From Orientallactaga sibirica (Eukaryota; Chordata; Mammalia; Rodentia; Dipodidae): a stretch of DNA of 64,000 nt. A program made the translations under genes and the position numbers. Where the stretch lies: NCBI GenBank assembly GCA_036365145.1, contig JAEOAD010000018.1:6652001-6716000 (forward strand). The letters run 5' to 3'. Shown here in pieces: positions 1-11,769 of the stretch. The notes beneath the pieces were generated by a model that was not told where the DNA came from, ran no database searches, and saw nothing but the letters and a program-made list of their open reading frames with translations. How positions within the stretch are numbered: position 1 is the stretch's first letter; each line of letters opens with the position of its first letter.

Positions 1-29
1 CACCCCCCTCAAAAAAAAAGTAGAGATTG

Positions 30-326
30 CTGGGCATGGTGAAACACATCTGCCACCCTAGCACTCAGAAGGTAGAGGCAGAGGGATTACAAATTCATGG
101 GCAGCTTGGGCTAAATAGTGAGACCCTATCTAAGAACAACAACAACAAAAAAGATCAGATTATCAGGTTGAATTGTTTAAAAGAAATCAAGATCTGATGC
201 TGGATATGTTGGTGCACACCTTTAAACCCAAGACTCAGGGAGCAGAGGTAGGGGGATCTCTGTGAGATGGAGGCCATCCTAGAACGACAGAGTGATTTCC
301 AAGTCAGCCTTGGCTAGATCCTGCCT

Positions 327-363
<37 letters not shown>

Positions 364-375
364 AAAAAAGAAAAT
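30..375 (+). mobile_element. Two diverged B1 SINEs
   Basis: B1 copies at 30-153 and 199-375, recognised by gctgg-catg-tgg heads, a gcagaggtaggggg-type core and A-rich tails (A-run 327-361). B1 here is a 7SL-derived, Pol III-type SINE of about 145 bp with consensus head GCCGGGCGTGGTGGCGCAC and end CCTACCTCGAAAAACC. Confidence 0.8.
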
Positions 376-377
376 CT

Positions 378-515
378 GGGAAGTGAGAGATGGCTCAGTG
401 ATTAAAGGCACTTGCTGGTTCAGTTCCCCAGCTGGATGGGCATTTGTTTGTAGTGGCAAGAGAACCTGGTGTGTCCATACACACACATGTGCAAATAAAT
501 GAAAATAATTTAAAA
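378..515 (+). mobile_element. Partial DIP-type SINE
   Basis: It has the gagagatggctcagtg head and the tggcaagagaacctgg distal part with a central deletion. DIP-type here means the tRNA-derived, about 200-bp SINE with head GGGCTGGAGAGATGGCTTAG, core cagatgcacaagg and a CT-rich plus AAATAA tail. Its end is the start of tandem duplication A. Confidence 0.65.
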
Positions 516-720
516 ATTAAGATCTAAGGCTGGAGATGTGTTTCAGAGGTAGAATCCTTGCAAAGCATGTGAAAAACCCTGGGTTTGGTCCCAGTACTAT
601 AAAAATACCCCATCAAGGTCCAACTCTGCTACCTTTAAGAAATCCACTTTAGGATTGGGAGATAGCTCAGTTGGTAAGTGCTTTCCTCACAAGCATAAGG
701 ACCCGAGTTCAATCCCCAGA
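452..720 (+). repeat. Tandem duplication A, copy 1
   Basis: A 269-bp unit starting agtggcaagagaacctgg and ending caatccccaga. It contains the tail of a DIP-like SINE and two ID-like tRNA-derived elements (about 528-605 and 651-720). Confidence 0.95.
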
Positions 721-992
721 AGTGGCAAGAGAACCTGGTGTGTCCATACACACACATGTGCAAATAAATGAAAACAATTTAAAAATTAAGATCTAAGGCT
801 GGAGATGTGTTTCAGAGGTAGAATCCTTGCAAAGCATGTGAAAAACCCTGGGTTTGGTCCCAGCACTATAAAAAAATACCCCATCAAGGTCCAACTCTGC
901 TACCTTTAAGAAATCCACTTTAGGATTGGGGAGATAGCTCAGTTGGTAAGTGCTTTCCTCACAAGCATAAGGACCCGAGTTCAATCCCCAGA
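721..992 (+). repeat. Tandem duplication A, copy 2
   Basis: A 272-bp unit directly abutting copy 1. It differs by about two substitutions (t/c near 766 and in cagcactat) and three bases of indel in homopolymers. It carries the second copies of both ID-like elements (about 797-875 and 925-1005). Confidence 0.95.
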
Positions 993-1011
993 ATCCATAT
1001 AAAAATACTAC

Positions 1012-1278
1012 GGCCGGGCGTGGTGGTGCACGCCTTTAATCCCAGCACTCGGGAGGCAGAGGTAGGAGGATCGCCGAGAGTTCGAGGGCACCCTGAGACT
1101 ACATAGTTAATTCCAGGTCAGCCTGGACCAGAGTGAAACCCTACCTTGCAAAAAAAACTAGGGATGGTAGTGTGCACTTGCAATCCCACGGCAAGGGAGG
1201 CAGAGACAGGAGGCTCACTGGCCAGCCAGTCTAGCCTAATTGGTGAGCTCCAGACCAATGAAAAATCCTATCTCAATA
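1012..1278 (+). mobile_element. Two B1 SINEs
   Basis: A well-preserved copy (1012-1160, head cggccgggcgtgg) followed by a diverged, shorter one (1161-1278). Confidence 0.8.
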
Positions 1279-1324
1279 AGGGAATAGCATTCTTGAGGAT
1301 GCGTCTGGCCTCCCAGCACTTGTG

Positions 1325-1425
1325 CTATGTATATGTCTATAATGCCAGCATGTATATTCACACATATAGACACACTGGCACACATACAAATGTATACACA
1401 CATATACATACACATACCCACATGC
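1325..1425. repeat. Imperfect TA/CA-rich simple repeat
   Basis: Alternating acacata and tatgtata units that create spurious short open frames on both strands. Confidence 0.7.
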
Positions 1426-1446
1426 ATAAAAAAGAAACCCTCTTTA

Positions 1447-1588
1447 GCTGGGTGTGGTGGCGTACACCTTTAATCCCAGCACTCGGGAGACAGAGGTAGG
1501 AGGATCACTGAGAGTTTGAGGCCACCCTGAGACTACATAGTTAATTCCAGGTCAGCTTGGACCAGAGTGAAACCCTACCTCGAAAAAC

Positions 1589-1651
<63 letters not shown>

Positions 1652-1655
1652 GAAA
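1447..1655 (+). mobile_element. B1 SINE with a long A tail
   Basis: Head gctgggtgtggtggcgtac, tail of about 40 A then gaaaa repeats (1590-1655). Confidence 0.9.
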
Positions 1656-1674
1656 CCCTCTTTAAATGTAAAGA

Positions 1675-2090
1675 CACAAGAGAATTAAAGTTAAAAAGAT
1701 GGTGCCAGGCACCATGGTGCTGAGAAGAAGTGACAGAGGAGTGTTCAGCACTGAAACATCTCTATCATATCTTCCAAGGCTCAGGGTCCGTTGCAGAAGA
1801 GGTGGCAGAAAGAATGTAAGAGCCAAAGGAAGGGTAGGACTCCTTACAACATGCTCCTCCAGACACAAAATGGCCTGAATATCCATGACCTCACAGTGCC
1901 TGAAACTACATACACAAGACCATCATAATAGGAGGAAAAGATGGTGACATCAAAATAAAAGAGAGACTGATTGAGAGAGGGAGGGATGTGATGGAAGAGT
2001 GGAATTTCAAAGGGGAAAGTGGGGGAAGGAGGGAATTACCATGGATTATTGTCTACAATTATGGAAGTTGTCAATAAAAAAATATATTAA
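1675..2090 (+). mobile_element. L1 3' UTR fragment
   Basis: This is near-identical in content to the L1 3' end at 55420-55795: both contain gtgctgagaagaagtgacag, a cctgaatatccatgacc segment, and end gtctacaattatggaag, ttgtcaata. It is a 5'-truncated L1 ending in an AT tail at about 2090. Confidence 0.85.
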
Positions 2091-2273
2091 GGCTGGAGAG
2101 ATGGCTTAGCCGTTAAGGTGTTGGCCTGCAAAGCCAAAGGACCCAGGGTCAATTCCCCAGGACCTACATAAGCCAGATGCACAAGGGGGCACATACATCT
2201 GGAGTTCGTTTACAGTGGCTGGAGACCCTGAGCCCCCATATCTGCCTTGTTTTCTCTCCTTCTCTCTTTCTGT

Positions 2274-2277
<4 letters not shown>
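2091..2277 (+). mobile_element. DIP-type SINE
   Basis: Inserted at the L1 3' end tail. Complete head-to-CT tract, followed by a (TA)n microsatellite at 2276-2323. Confidence 0.9.
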
Positions 2278-2323
<46 letters not shown>

Positions 2324-2340
<17 letters not shown>

Positions 2341-2478
2341 ATCGAGGTAGGGTCTCACTCTAGCTCAGGCTGACCTGAGACTGTGTATTCTCAGGGTGGC
2401 CTCAAACTCTCAGTGATCCTTCTACCTCTGCCTCCCGAGTCCTGTGATTAAAGGCATGCACCACCATGCCTGACCAAA
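2324..2478 (-). mobile_element. B1 SINE
   Basis: The poly-T side abuts the (TA)n tract; the head is at the right (gcaccaccatgcctg). Confidence 0.9.
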
Positions 2479-2506
2479 ATAAAAATATTTTAAAAAATAA
2501 ATAGGG

Positions 2507-3310
2507 TAGGAGAAATGGCATAGGTGTTAAGGCATTTGCCTGCGAAGCCAAAGGACCCAGGTTTGATTCCCCAGGACCCACGTAAGCCAGATGCACAAGG
2601 GGCACATGCATCTGGAGTTTGTTTGCAGTGGCTAGAAGCCCTGGCATGCCCATTCTATCTCTGTCTGTCTCTCCTCTATCTCTGCTTGCAAATAAATAAA
2701 AAAAAAGTTTTTTAAAAGCCTTTAACAAACTTAGAGGAAGCCAGGCGTGGTGGCGAATGCCTTTAACTCAGCACTTGGAAGGCAGAGGTAGGAAGATCTC
2801 CATGAGTTTGAGGCCACCCTGAGACTACATAGTTAATTTCAGGTCAGCCTGGACCAGAGTGAGACCCTACCTTGAAAAACAAAAACAAAACAAAACAAAA
2901 CAAACAAACAAACAAACAAACAAAAACTCAAAAAACTTGGAGGAAATCAGGGCATGGTGGCGCACACTTTTAATCCCAGCACTCGGAAGGCAGAGGTAGG
3001 AGGATCACCATGAGTTCGAGGCCACCCTTAGAATACAGACTGAATTCCAGGTCAGCCTGAGCTAGAGTGAGACCCTACCTTGAAAAACCAGAAACATAAA
3101 ATAAAATAATAAAAAATAAATAAATTTTAAAAAGATGGTGCCAGGCATAGTGGAGCACGCACAACTTTAATTCCAACACTGGGGAGGCAGAAGTAGGAGG
3201 ATCACTGTGAGTTCAAGGTCACCCTGAGACTACATAGTGAATTCCAGGTCAGCTTGGGCTAGAGTGAGAGACTACCTCTAAAAACCAAAAAGAAAAAAGA
3301 AAAAGAAAAA
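2507..3310 (+). mobile_element. DIP followed by three B1 SINEs
   Basis: DIP 2507-2712, then B1 at 2739-2925 (with a CAAA repeat tail), 2946-3122 and 3145-3310, all plus strand and almost end to end. Confidence 0.88.
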
Positions 3311-3332
3311 AATTTAAAAGATGGAAAGAGCA

Positions 3333-3760
3333 GGCTGGAGAGAAAGTTAAGGTGCTTCCCTATAAAGCCAAAGGATCCAGGTTCAAGTCCATAGTAACCA
3401 CATAAAGCCAGGTGCACAAGGTGGTGCATGCATCTGGAGTTAGTTTGCAGTGGCTAGAGGCCTTGGTGCACCCATTTTCTCTCTCTTCCTCTGTATCTGC
3501 TTCTTTCTCTCTTTCAAATTAATTAATTAATTAATTATTTCTTTTAAAAGATGACCAAAGATAAAATATGCTAGTATTAGGCTGGAGAGATGGCTTAGTG
3601 GTTTAGGCACTTGCCTACAAAGTCTAAGGACCTGGGTTTGATTCCCCAGTACCCATGTAAGTCAGATGTATATGGTGGCACATCTGGAATTCATTTGCAG
3701 TGGCTAGAGGCCCTGATGTACCCGTTCTTCTCTGTCTATCTCAAATAAATAAATAAAAAA
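3333..3760 (+). mobile_element. Two DIP-type SINEs
   Basis: Copies at 3333-3545 (ATTA tail) and 3580-3760 (AAATAAAT tail). Confidence 0.88.
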
Positions 3761-3870
3761 TATGCTAGTATTAATCCAAAGAAAACAGTACTACCAGATA
3801 AAGTGGATGTCAGAGGGAAAAACATTACCAGGACAAAGGTCATTTTTTGTGTGATTAAAGAACAGTTCTA

Positions 3871-4380
3871 AGCCGGGCGTGGTGGCGCACGCCTTTAATC
3901 CCAGCACTCGGGAGGCAGAGGTAGGAGGATTGCCGAGAGTTTGAGGCCACCCTGAGACTACATAGTGAATTCCAGGTCAGCCTGGACCAGAGTGAGACCC
4001 TACCTCGCAAAACCAAAAAAAAAAAAAAAAAAAAGAACAGTTCTGGTGGGTAAAGATCAGTTCCTATAGTAAGGGGACCAGTTAGCCAGGAAATCATAAC
4101 CGTTCCAGTTACAGTCATACTTTGTAACTAAGCTTCAAAACATACAAGTAGAAATCAAACTCAAAGAAGTAGTTAAATCCACAATTTTAGGTGGAAATAT
4201 CCAGCCCCATAACTGATAAGACCAAAATACATGTCGGAGTAGTGGTACATGTCTGAAATTCCAGCACATGGGTAGTAGAGGCAAGAGCATCAGGAGTTTA
4301 AGGCCACACTTGGCTACATAGTGAGTCCCAGGCCACCCAAGACTACATGAGTGCCCATCTCAAAAACAAAACAAAGAAAG
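3871..4380 (+). mobile_element. Young B1 and a diverged B1
   Basis: 3871-4034 is close to consensus (gccgggcgtggtggcgcac). 4225-4380 is heavily diverged. Unremarkable sequence lies between them. Confidence 0.8.
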
Positions 4381-4685
4381 ACCCAAATAATAGAAGGGTT
4401 ATTTTGGCTCATGATTTGAGAAGTTTAAGTCATTGGCACTCGGCCTTATTTTTGGGCTGTGGGACTCAGCAAATCATGGTAGGAGTGAGGCACGAGGCAG
4501 AAGTTGCTCACAAGTAGCAAGGGCCCTTATATTTTTTGCATGCCTGCAATGATCTAACTTCCTCAGACCCACTCCAAAAGGTTCTGTCATTTTCTAGTAC
4601 TTTCCCTAGCTGAGGACCAAGCCAGTCATAAAACTCTATTAGAAAAGAAGAAAGGCTACAAATGATTGACATCAGCTTTTTTCCC
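4381..4685 (-). other. Non-SINE segment, possibly an old LTR fragment
   Basis: It contains ttattttggctcatgattt and a following cttcctcagacccactcc, which resemble a dispersed mammalian repeat I remember but cannot name firmly. No coding signal. Confidence 0.25.
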
Positions 4686-4826
4686 CCCTGAGGTAGAGTC
4701 TCACTCTAGCTCAGGCTGACCTGGAATTCATATGTAGTCTCAGGGTGGCCTCGAACTCTTGGCGATCCTCCTACCTCTGCCTCCCAAGTGCTGGGATTAA
4801 AGGCGTGCACCACCATGCCCAGCTGA
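4686..4826 (-). mobile_element. B1 SINE
   Basis: Complete minus copy ending gtgcaccaccatgcccagc. Confidence 0.9.
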
Positions 4827-5135
4827 CATCAGCTTTTAGTATAAGAAGCTGAAAGAAGAGAAATTAAACCCAAGGTTGGAAATAGGAAGGAGAAAGTAAA
4901 GATCAGAGCAAAAATGAATAAAGTAGGGGAAAACAAATCAAAGTTAGTTCTTTAATTGCAATAAAGTTAACAGGCTACAGTCAGACTAACCAAAAATAAA
5001 TGATTGGTATCAGAAATGGGGAAGCTTCATCACTACAGTGTTACAAAAAGAAAAAGGACAACAAATGAATGTTCATGCCAATGAATTAGGCCATTTGGAC
5101 AAAAGAATCAATTTCTTAAAAGACTGAATTAAAAA
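4827..5135. other. AT-rich segment with nothing recognised
   Basis: I see no exon, RNA gene or familiar repeat here. Confidence 0.4.
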
Positions 5136-5138
5136 CCA

Positions 5139-5141
5139 AAA

Positions 5142-5184
<43 letters not shown>

Positions 5185-5510
5185 ATACAAACAAGCCAGG
5201 CGTGGTGGTGCATGCCTTTAATCCCAGCACTTGGGAGGCAGAGGTAGGAGGATCGCCATGAGTTTGAGGCCACCCTGAGACTACATAGTTAATTCCAGGT
5301 CAGCCTGGACCAGAGTAAAACCCTACCTTGAAAAACAAAAACAAAATGAAAATAAAAAATAAAAAACAGCTGGGCGTGGTCACACATGCCTTTAATCCTA
5401 GCACTTGGAGGCAGAGGTAGGCGGATCACTGAGTGCGAGCCAAGCTTGAGACTACTTAGTGAATTCCAGGTCAGCCTGGACTTGAGTGAGACTCTACCTC
5501 AAAAAAAAAA
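5139..5510 (+). mobile_element. (AAAT)n tract and two B1 SINEs
   Basis: AAAT repeats at 5139-5187, B1 at 5194-5345 and B1 at 5370-5510, followed by a (TA)n tract to 5546. Confidence 0.85.
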
Positions 5511-5513
5511 AAA

Positions 5514-5551
<38 letters not shown>

Positions 5552-5555
5552 TGTT

Positions 5556-5635
5556 TTTGGAGTTAGGGATGTAGCTTGCCTACATGCTTGCCTGGTATGC
5601 ATTAAGCCTCAGGTTCAATCTCTAACACTGAAAAA
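5556..5635 (+). mobile_element. ID-like SINE
   Basis: A short tRNA-like element with the order gttagggatgtagctt, gcctggtatgcattaagcc and aggttcaatctctaacac followed by A-run, matching ID-element layout. Confidence 0.55.
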
Positions 5636-5639
5636 AATG

Positions 5640-5850
5640 TTTTTCTTTTTTAAAAAAACTATTTACTTATTATTTATTTACAAGCAGGGAAAGAGAGATA
5701 GACAAAGAGAATGGGCTTCCCAGGCCTCCAGTCACTGCAATGAACTCCAAATGCGTATGCCACTTTGTACATCTGGCTTTCTGGGGAATCAAACCGAGGT
5801 CCTTAGGCTTTTCAGGCAAGTGCCTTAACTGCTGGGCCATCTCTCCAGCC
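5640..5850 (-). mobile_element. DIP-type SINE
   Basis: Minus copy ending gggccatctctccagccc. A partial plus B1-like piece follows at about 5875-5950. Confidence 0.88.
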
Positions 5851-5950
5851 CAAAGTTTCTTTTTGAAAACATACTTTTGGTGGGGTACCAACCTGGGCTA
5901 CAGAGGGAGTTCCAGATTAGTTTCAGCTCCACAGCAAGACCCTGTCATGA

Positions 5951-7205
5951 AGGGTAAAGTGGGAAAAGAAATAGGAGGAGGAGGAGGAAGAGGAGACTCA
6001 AAAACAGGAATAACCAAACATATAAAAGATGATGAGTCACTACAGATATGCAAATGAAAGCTGCAGTGAGGCACCACCTCACACCCACAAGGTTGGCCAG
6101 CAAGCCAGCACTGTGGTGCGTGGGGCCCAGTCCCGTGTCTGCCACAGTGCAAGTGTAAAGAGGTGGAACCAACTCTGCAAGGTCTGTTTCCTCCAAGTGG
6201 AATTTAACTGTACTGAACCTCGTGACAGTGGCTCTCGGGGTACACCTGGAGAAGTGACCAGTGCAATTGTTCTGGATTCCCAAGGCAATTTTTGGTAGAA
6301 ACGTCTAGTGTGCACCAGCCCACAACAGACAGCCTTGCTGCCACCTCACCGTGGAATCCTATAGTGAATGATCCACACAGGTGGCACACTGGCTCCTGTT
6401 TGCATAGGAGGGGATGCTCAATCCTGCCAGCCCCAGGCTCCATACTGTGGGTTCCACTGATCTAAAATTTCAGAGATCTAAAACTTCATACCAACTCTAT
6501 GGTAAAGAGGATGAAGCCATCTGGGTGCTAGAGTGAGAGGGGCCCTGTGGCCATCAGGAGCCTGCCTTTGGCTTTATAGAGGTTCATGAGTGTGTTTGCT
6601 CTGGCAGTGGGCTCTGAGTGTGGCAGGGGATGAGGGCAGCTACCTTTGTTTGCCATGGTCGTGTTGTGACTGTGTGTGTGGACCTCCCCTCTCAGTCACA
6701 AGTGTGCAAGGCAGATGAGGGTGGAGGAGTAGTGGACCAGCAGGGGTAGAGTCCCAATGCCCTTTCTAAAGGAAGATGAAAGCTACAGCCACCCCAGCCC
6801 AGAGCTTCGGGGACACAGGATGTCATTAGCTGTCTGTAGGGATATGGTAGGTACTGGGGACATGCAAAAGATCAGAATAGCATCTCGTGACATGCGTACA
6901 ATCCATGATGGCCTCTGTGCTACTGGACAGCATCTGAGTCATGACTGATGCTCTTGATGCTGATCCATCTCCATCTTCCCAAATGAGCCCACTGACTCCA
7001 TGCTGCCTTCCTGTAGGATTCCCTAGGCAGTGCCAGACGCCGGCTTCCCTTCATGGCTGGGCATTTTAGCAGGTTTCCATACTGGTACTCAGCATTGGGT
7101 AGCTTGTCTATCTGTCTGTCTGTCTCCTCCCTTCTCCCTTCTACCTTATTTCTGGTGCTGTTCTTATGCTAACTTAATCTTTAAAAAAATAGCCAGAGGA
7201 TCTCC
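5951..7205. other. Low-repeat segment, mostly unique
   Basis: The part at 6040-6110 (gcaaatgaaagctgcagtga, gcaccacctcacacccac) may be a very old L1 ORF2 remnant on the plus strand. The rest contains no recognisable exon; the open frames of up to 112 codons look like chance. Confidence 0.4.
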
Positions 7206-7207
7206 TA

Positions 7208-7370
7208 AAGCCAGGCCAGGTGACATACACCTTTAATCTCAGTCCTTGGGAGGCCAAGGTAAGAGGATCACTGTGAGTTTGAGGCTAGCCAGAGACTACG
7301 TAATGAATTCCAGGTCAGCTTGGGATAGAGTGAGACCCAATCTTGAAAAACCAAAAATAAATAAATAAGT
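7208..7370 (+). mobile_element. B1 SINE
   Basis: Moderately diverged, with an AATAAATAA tail. Confidence 0.85.
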
Positions 7371-8054
7371 AGATAATAAAGAAAGAAAAAGAACGTCCTA
7401 AATACCATAGGAATTATCTGTTTCTTGAATGTTTGAAAAATCCCATCTGTGAATTCTTAGGCATCGTTCTCAGCTTTTTTTTGCAAATGCATTTCATTCA
7501 AGATTGCCAAATGTATGAGGAATGTATGAGGATAGAGTATACAATGTATTATTTGGTCATTTGAATTTTTCTTCTGTCTGCCTCCCTCTCAGCTGCCCCA
7601 CCAACTTGGAGTGTTTCTGCACTTGCTTTCCGTCCTCCACTGACCTCCTGCCCAGCTGCACCCTCAGGTTTCCATACCCACTCCAGCTGCTTATCTCTTC
7701 CCACTCACTGGTCCATGTCCTTATCAGCTTACCATAGCCCCTTTCTTGGGCTCTCTCTGGCTTGTTTGCCTCTTTTTCTGGAGAGGGCTGAGGCACAGGC
7801 ATACCTCATCCATCATGCAAGCCCTTGTTGGCTCAGCAACTATGTGCAGGAATATGTGGGCTGGCTGCCTTTCAGGTTCTACAAACTGAGGGCTCATTAC
7901 CAGAGAGGCAGCAACTGTGGTCTGACATCCCCAGCTCAGCCATTGCTAGAGAGAAGTCCCAGTCACACCCAGGGCGGTCATGTCATTCCTAGTTGTGCTT
8001 TCACCATGCTGCACCAAATTGGTCACAACCTTATGTCTGCTTTGGGAAACTTGG
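7371..8054. other. Unique segment
   Basis: Pyrimidine-rich at 7560-7740. A 120-codon frame (7715-8077) has no recognisable domain and no repeat-derived or homologous support. Confidence 0.4.
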
Positions 8055-8962
8055 TGGGAAGATGGAATTACAAGTAATTTAAAATTATATTTATCTTTTA
8101 TGTTGTGATAAAATATAAGTTTTACCATTTTAATCATCTTTAGGTACACCATGCAGTGGCATTAAGCACAATCATACTATTGTGTAGCTGTCACCTCTAT
8201 TTCCAGAATATTCTCATCTTCCCAAACTGAACCTCTGGCCCTCAGGCCCCACATCTGCCATTCTATTTTCTGCTCTATGGATTTTACTGCTTCTAGGGAC
8301 CTCAGAAGGAGCTCACAGTGTCTGTCCTTTGTGGCGGGCTTATTTCACTCAGCGTGATGTCCCCAGGGTCCTTCCATGCTGTCATGTCAGAATTCCCTTC
8401 CTTTTAAAGGCTGAATGATATCCATTGTGTGAACAGATACATTTGCTTTCTCCATTCACCTGTGGACTGGTGCTTGCTGTTTCGCCTCCTGGCTACAGTG
8501 CATGATGCTGCCATGAATGTGGGTGGAAAAGTATGCCTGAGCACTTGCTTTCAAGTTTTTGTATTCATACTTAGAAATGGAATTCCTAGGGGCTGGAGAG
8601 ATGTCTCAGCAGTTAAGGTGCTTGTCTGCAAAGCCCAATGACCTGGGTTCAGTTCTCCAGTACTCACATAAAGCCAGATGCACAAAGTGACACATGCATC
8701 TGTAGTTTGTTTGCAGTAGCTAGAGGCCCTGGTGTGCCCATTCTTGCTCTATCTCTCTTCTCTCTATCTCTCTATGTTTACAAATAAATTCAAAAAAATA
8801 CTTTAAAAAATTTAGCCAGGTATGGTTGTGCACCCCTTTAATCCCAGCCCTTGGGAGGTGGAAGTGGGAGGATAGCCATGAGTTCAAAGCCACCCTGAGA
8901 CTGCATGGTGAGTTACAGGTCAGCCTGGGCTAGAGAGAGACCCTACCTTGAAAAAAAAAAAA

Positions 8963-9001
<39 letters not shown>

Positions 9002-9320
9002 ACAAAAGAGAAATAGGATTCCTGTGGTAATTTCATGTTTGTCTTTTTGAGGAATCACCACACTGTTTTCACAGAGGCCGCACCACTTCATATTCCCACT
9101 GCTGATGTACTTTCCCCACATCTTTGCTAATACCTGCTGCTGTCTAATAGACACGATGGGTGTCTCATCGTGGTGGACACTGATGTTTGGTGGCTCTTGT
9201 GAATGTTCTTCACAGCTTGAAAAAAATTGCACGCTGCTTTCCCAGAGCTCAGGATTAGTGCAAGGCTGGCATGTGGCCACTGATCCCTTTCCATTCCTAG
9301 AGAACCATGAAATCATGGCT
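8055..9320 (-). mobile_element. Ancient mammalian L1 (L1M-type), minus strand, interrupted by SINEs
   Basis: The order of phrases matches the antisense of old mammalian L1 3' regions: taagttttaccattttaat, cagtggcattaagcac, cttcccaaactga, tttcactcagcgtgatg, ggctgaatgatatccattgtg, then tgaggaatcaccacactgtttt and attcccactgctgatg. A plus DIP (8590-8805) and a plus B1 (8814-9003) split it. Divergence is high, so it predates rodents. Confidence 0.7.
8590..9003 (+). mobile_element. DIP and B1 SINEs nested in the ancient L1
   Basis: DIP 8590-8805 and B1 8814-9003. The B1 ends in an (AATA)n tract at 8960-9002. Confidence 0.88.
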
Positions 9321-9687
9321 TTCTCCTTCCATAGACTTTTCTTTTGCTTTCCAAAAATGTGTCTGTGATGTGCTTGTCTGCATGCTAGGCAGCCCCTCTC
9401 TCTGCTCCAGGCCAGCCATAGCCCTATCCTGAGTATCTACCTCAGCCCCAAGTGCCCTCGGCCCTTGTGTGCACTGCATGTGTGGCCAATATACCCATGA
9501 CATTACTTTGTCTCTAGCCGTATCCTGGGGTTGTGAGCATTACCGTGATGGAACAAATGGCTTGCATGCGACAGCTGGGTAGAAGGATGTGTATGATAAT
9601 GACTGGCTGTCTTCCCAAACTGTTGCCATCGTGCTCCTTTCCCCATGATCTGAAAGTGTGCCCTCCTCAGTAATACACTCAATCACA
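9321..9687. other. Unique segment
   Basis: Nothing recognised. It may include the far end of the ancient minus-strand L1. Confidence 0.35.
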
Positions 9688-10103
9688 TTTATTTATTTAA
9701 ATTTTATTTACTTTCAAGTGGAGAGGGAAGAGAGAGAGAATATGAACACACCACAGCCACCTGCCACTGCAAACGAACTCCATGTGCCACTTTGTGCATC
9801 TGGCTTATGTGGGTATTAGGGAATGGTACCTGGGACCCTTTGCATGCACGCACCATTAACCTCTGAGATGTCTCTCCAGCCCTTGTGTTTTAAATACTTT
9901 TATTTACTTATTTTAGAGAGAGAGAGAGAGAGAGGGAGTAAATATGGTCATGCCAGGACCTCCCTCCTGCTGCTGCAAACAAACTCCAGATGCATGTGCT
10001 ACTTTGTGCATCTGACTTTACATAGGTACTGGGGAATCAAACTCCAGAGCCAGCAGACTTTACAAGCGAGTGCCTTTAACCACTGAACAACCTTTCCAGT
10101 CCC
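9688..10103 (-). mobile_element. Two DIP-type SINEs
   Basis: 9688-9882 and 9888-10103, both minus. The second carries an AG-repeat at 9915-9935. Confidence 0.88.
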
Positions 10104-10204
10104 ACAATCACATTTAAAATGCCTTTGATGTGACTTCTTGGAACTGTCTGTTATTCTACTGGCCTTCCTAGGACCAAGGAAGGTCCTTTTTCACTCTTCC
10201 TCCT

Positions 10205-10678
10205 TTCTCTCTTTTTTTTTTTTTAAGTTATTTGAGGGTGGTCTCACTCTATCCCAGACTAACCTGAAATTCACTCTGTGGTGTCAGGGAGGCCTCAAAC
10301 TCATTCTTCCAACCTCTGCCTCCCCAGTGCTGGGATTGTTGGCGTGCACCAGTATGCCCAGCTTTCATTCTTTTTTTGGAGGGGCAGTTTCAAGGCATGG
10401 TCTCACTCTAGCCCAGGCTGACCTGGAATTCAATATGTATTCTCAGGGTGGCCTTGAACTCACGGCAATCCTCCTACCTCTGCCTCCCGAGTGCTTGGGT
10501 TAAAAGCATGCACCACCATGCCGGCTCCTTCATTCGCTTTTATTTTGAGAGCGGATCTTATATAGCTCAGGCTGGTCTCAGACTTACTAGCTAGCTGAGG
10601 ATGGACTTTAACTTATGATTCTCCTGCCTCCACCTCCCAAGTGCTAGGATTACAGGTGTGTGCTACCACATCTGGCTC
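10205..10678 (-). mobile_element. Three minus B1 SINEs in a row
   Basis: 10205-10367, 10372-10528 and a more diverged third at 10535-10678. Confidence 0.85.
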
Positions 10679-10980
10679 TGTACTTTCACTAATTATGGAA
10701 TTCGCATCAAACTTTCTCTGATACTTCTTTTGCCATATGAACTTTAATTTTATCCAGACTTTAAAGAAAGAAAAAAAGAAACCCTAGAGTTGAAATCAGA
10801 GGTGTAAACCAGGTATGTTGTGTGTGCATGGTGCTGTTGCCATCTTCAGGACATTGAGCTTATCCAGCAGGAAGCTGGTGTGTCTTTCCAAAACCCTACA
10901 ATGTAATTAGAAGGTATCTTCCTCACAGTTGCTGTGGATTTATTTATCAAATATATATTTTGTGTTTTCATAATTGCTGT
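10679..10980. other. Unique segment
   Basis: AT-rich, nothing recognised. Confidence 0.4.
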
Positions 10981-11335
10981 GGCCAGGTGTGGTGGCACAT
11001 GCCATTAATCTCAGCACTCTGGAGGCAGAGGTAGGAGTATCACTGTGAATTTGAGACTAGCCTGGGACTACAGAGTGAGTTCCAGGTTAGCCTGGGATAG
11101 AGTGAGACCCTATCTCAAAACAAAAACATTAATAGGGCTGGAGAGATGGCTTAGCAGTTAAGGCACTTGCCTGCAAAGCCTATGGACCCAGGTTTGATTC
11201 CCCAGTACACATGGAACATGTCTGGAGTTTGTTTGCAGTGGCTGGAGGCTGTGGTGTGCCCATTGTCTCTCACTGCCAAATCCTCCCCCCCGCTTATCTG
11301 TCTCTCGTGTCTCTAATAAATACAAATAAAATATT
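10981..11335 (+). mobile_element. B1 and DIP SINEs
   Basis: B1 10981-11120, DIP 11135-11335 (slightly shortened in the middle). Confidence 0.87.
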
Positions 11336-11769
11336 TTGAAAACAACAATAATAGTAACTGCAAATGGAATACCCATGTGTGCCCAGCTAGTGTTGACAGT
11401 TTGAGGCCACACAATTGACTCTGGGTGAAAAGATCTTGCCCAGCCAAGTCCACAGTTAGCTCTGGCTGGTTTTGCTAACTTGTCCTGGTGTTTGATACAC
11501 CCTGGGATCAGCAGCAAGAGAAGTGGAGCCAGAGTACTGTGTCTTCTTTTAGCATGCAGGACTCGTGATTTCATTTTCTTGTTAAACTCAGTAGTCCCCC
11601 AAGGCAATGCTGAGTAACAGCGTGAACTTGACCATTGACCTAAGTGGGTCCACATGCACTGCTGTTCGTTTTCTGCATTAGTTGTGTTTTCTTTTCCTGT
11701 CTTACTTTGGGTTATTCTTTCTTTTTAATTTCTTGGAATGAAAGTCAAGTCTGTCTACTTTGTTTTTCT
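11336..11769. other. Unique segment
   Basis: A minus-strand 165-codon frame (11158-11655) starts here but its C-terminal part is SINE sequence; no domain recognised. Confidence 0.4.

Noticed and set aside
651..720. Possible tRNA gene (tRNA-like boxes)
   Set aside because: The sequence is an ID-like SINE with an A-rich tail; it lacks a full cloverleaf and occurs twice within a duplication.
11158..11655. 165-codon minus-strand open frame
   Set aside because: The C-terminal third is a translated DIP SINE; the remainder matches nothing I recognise.
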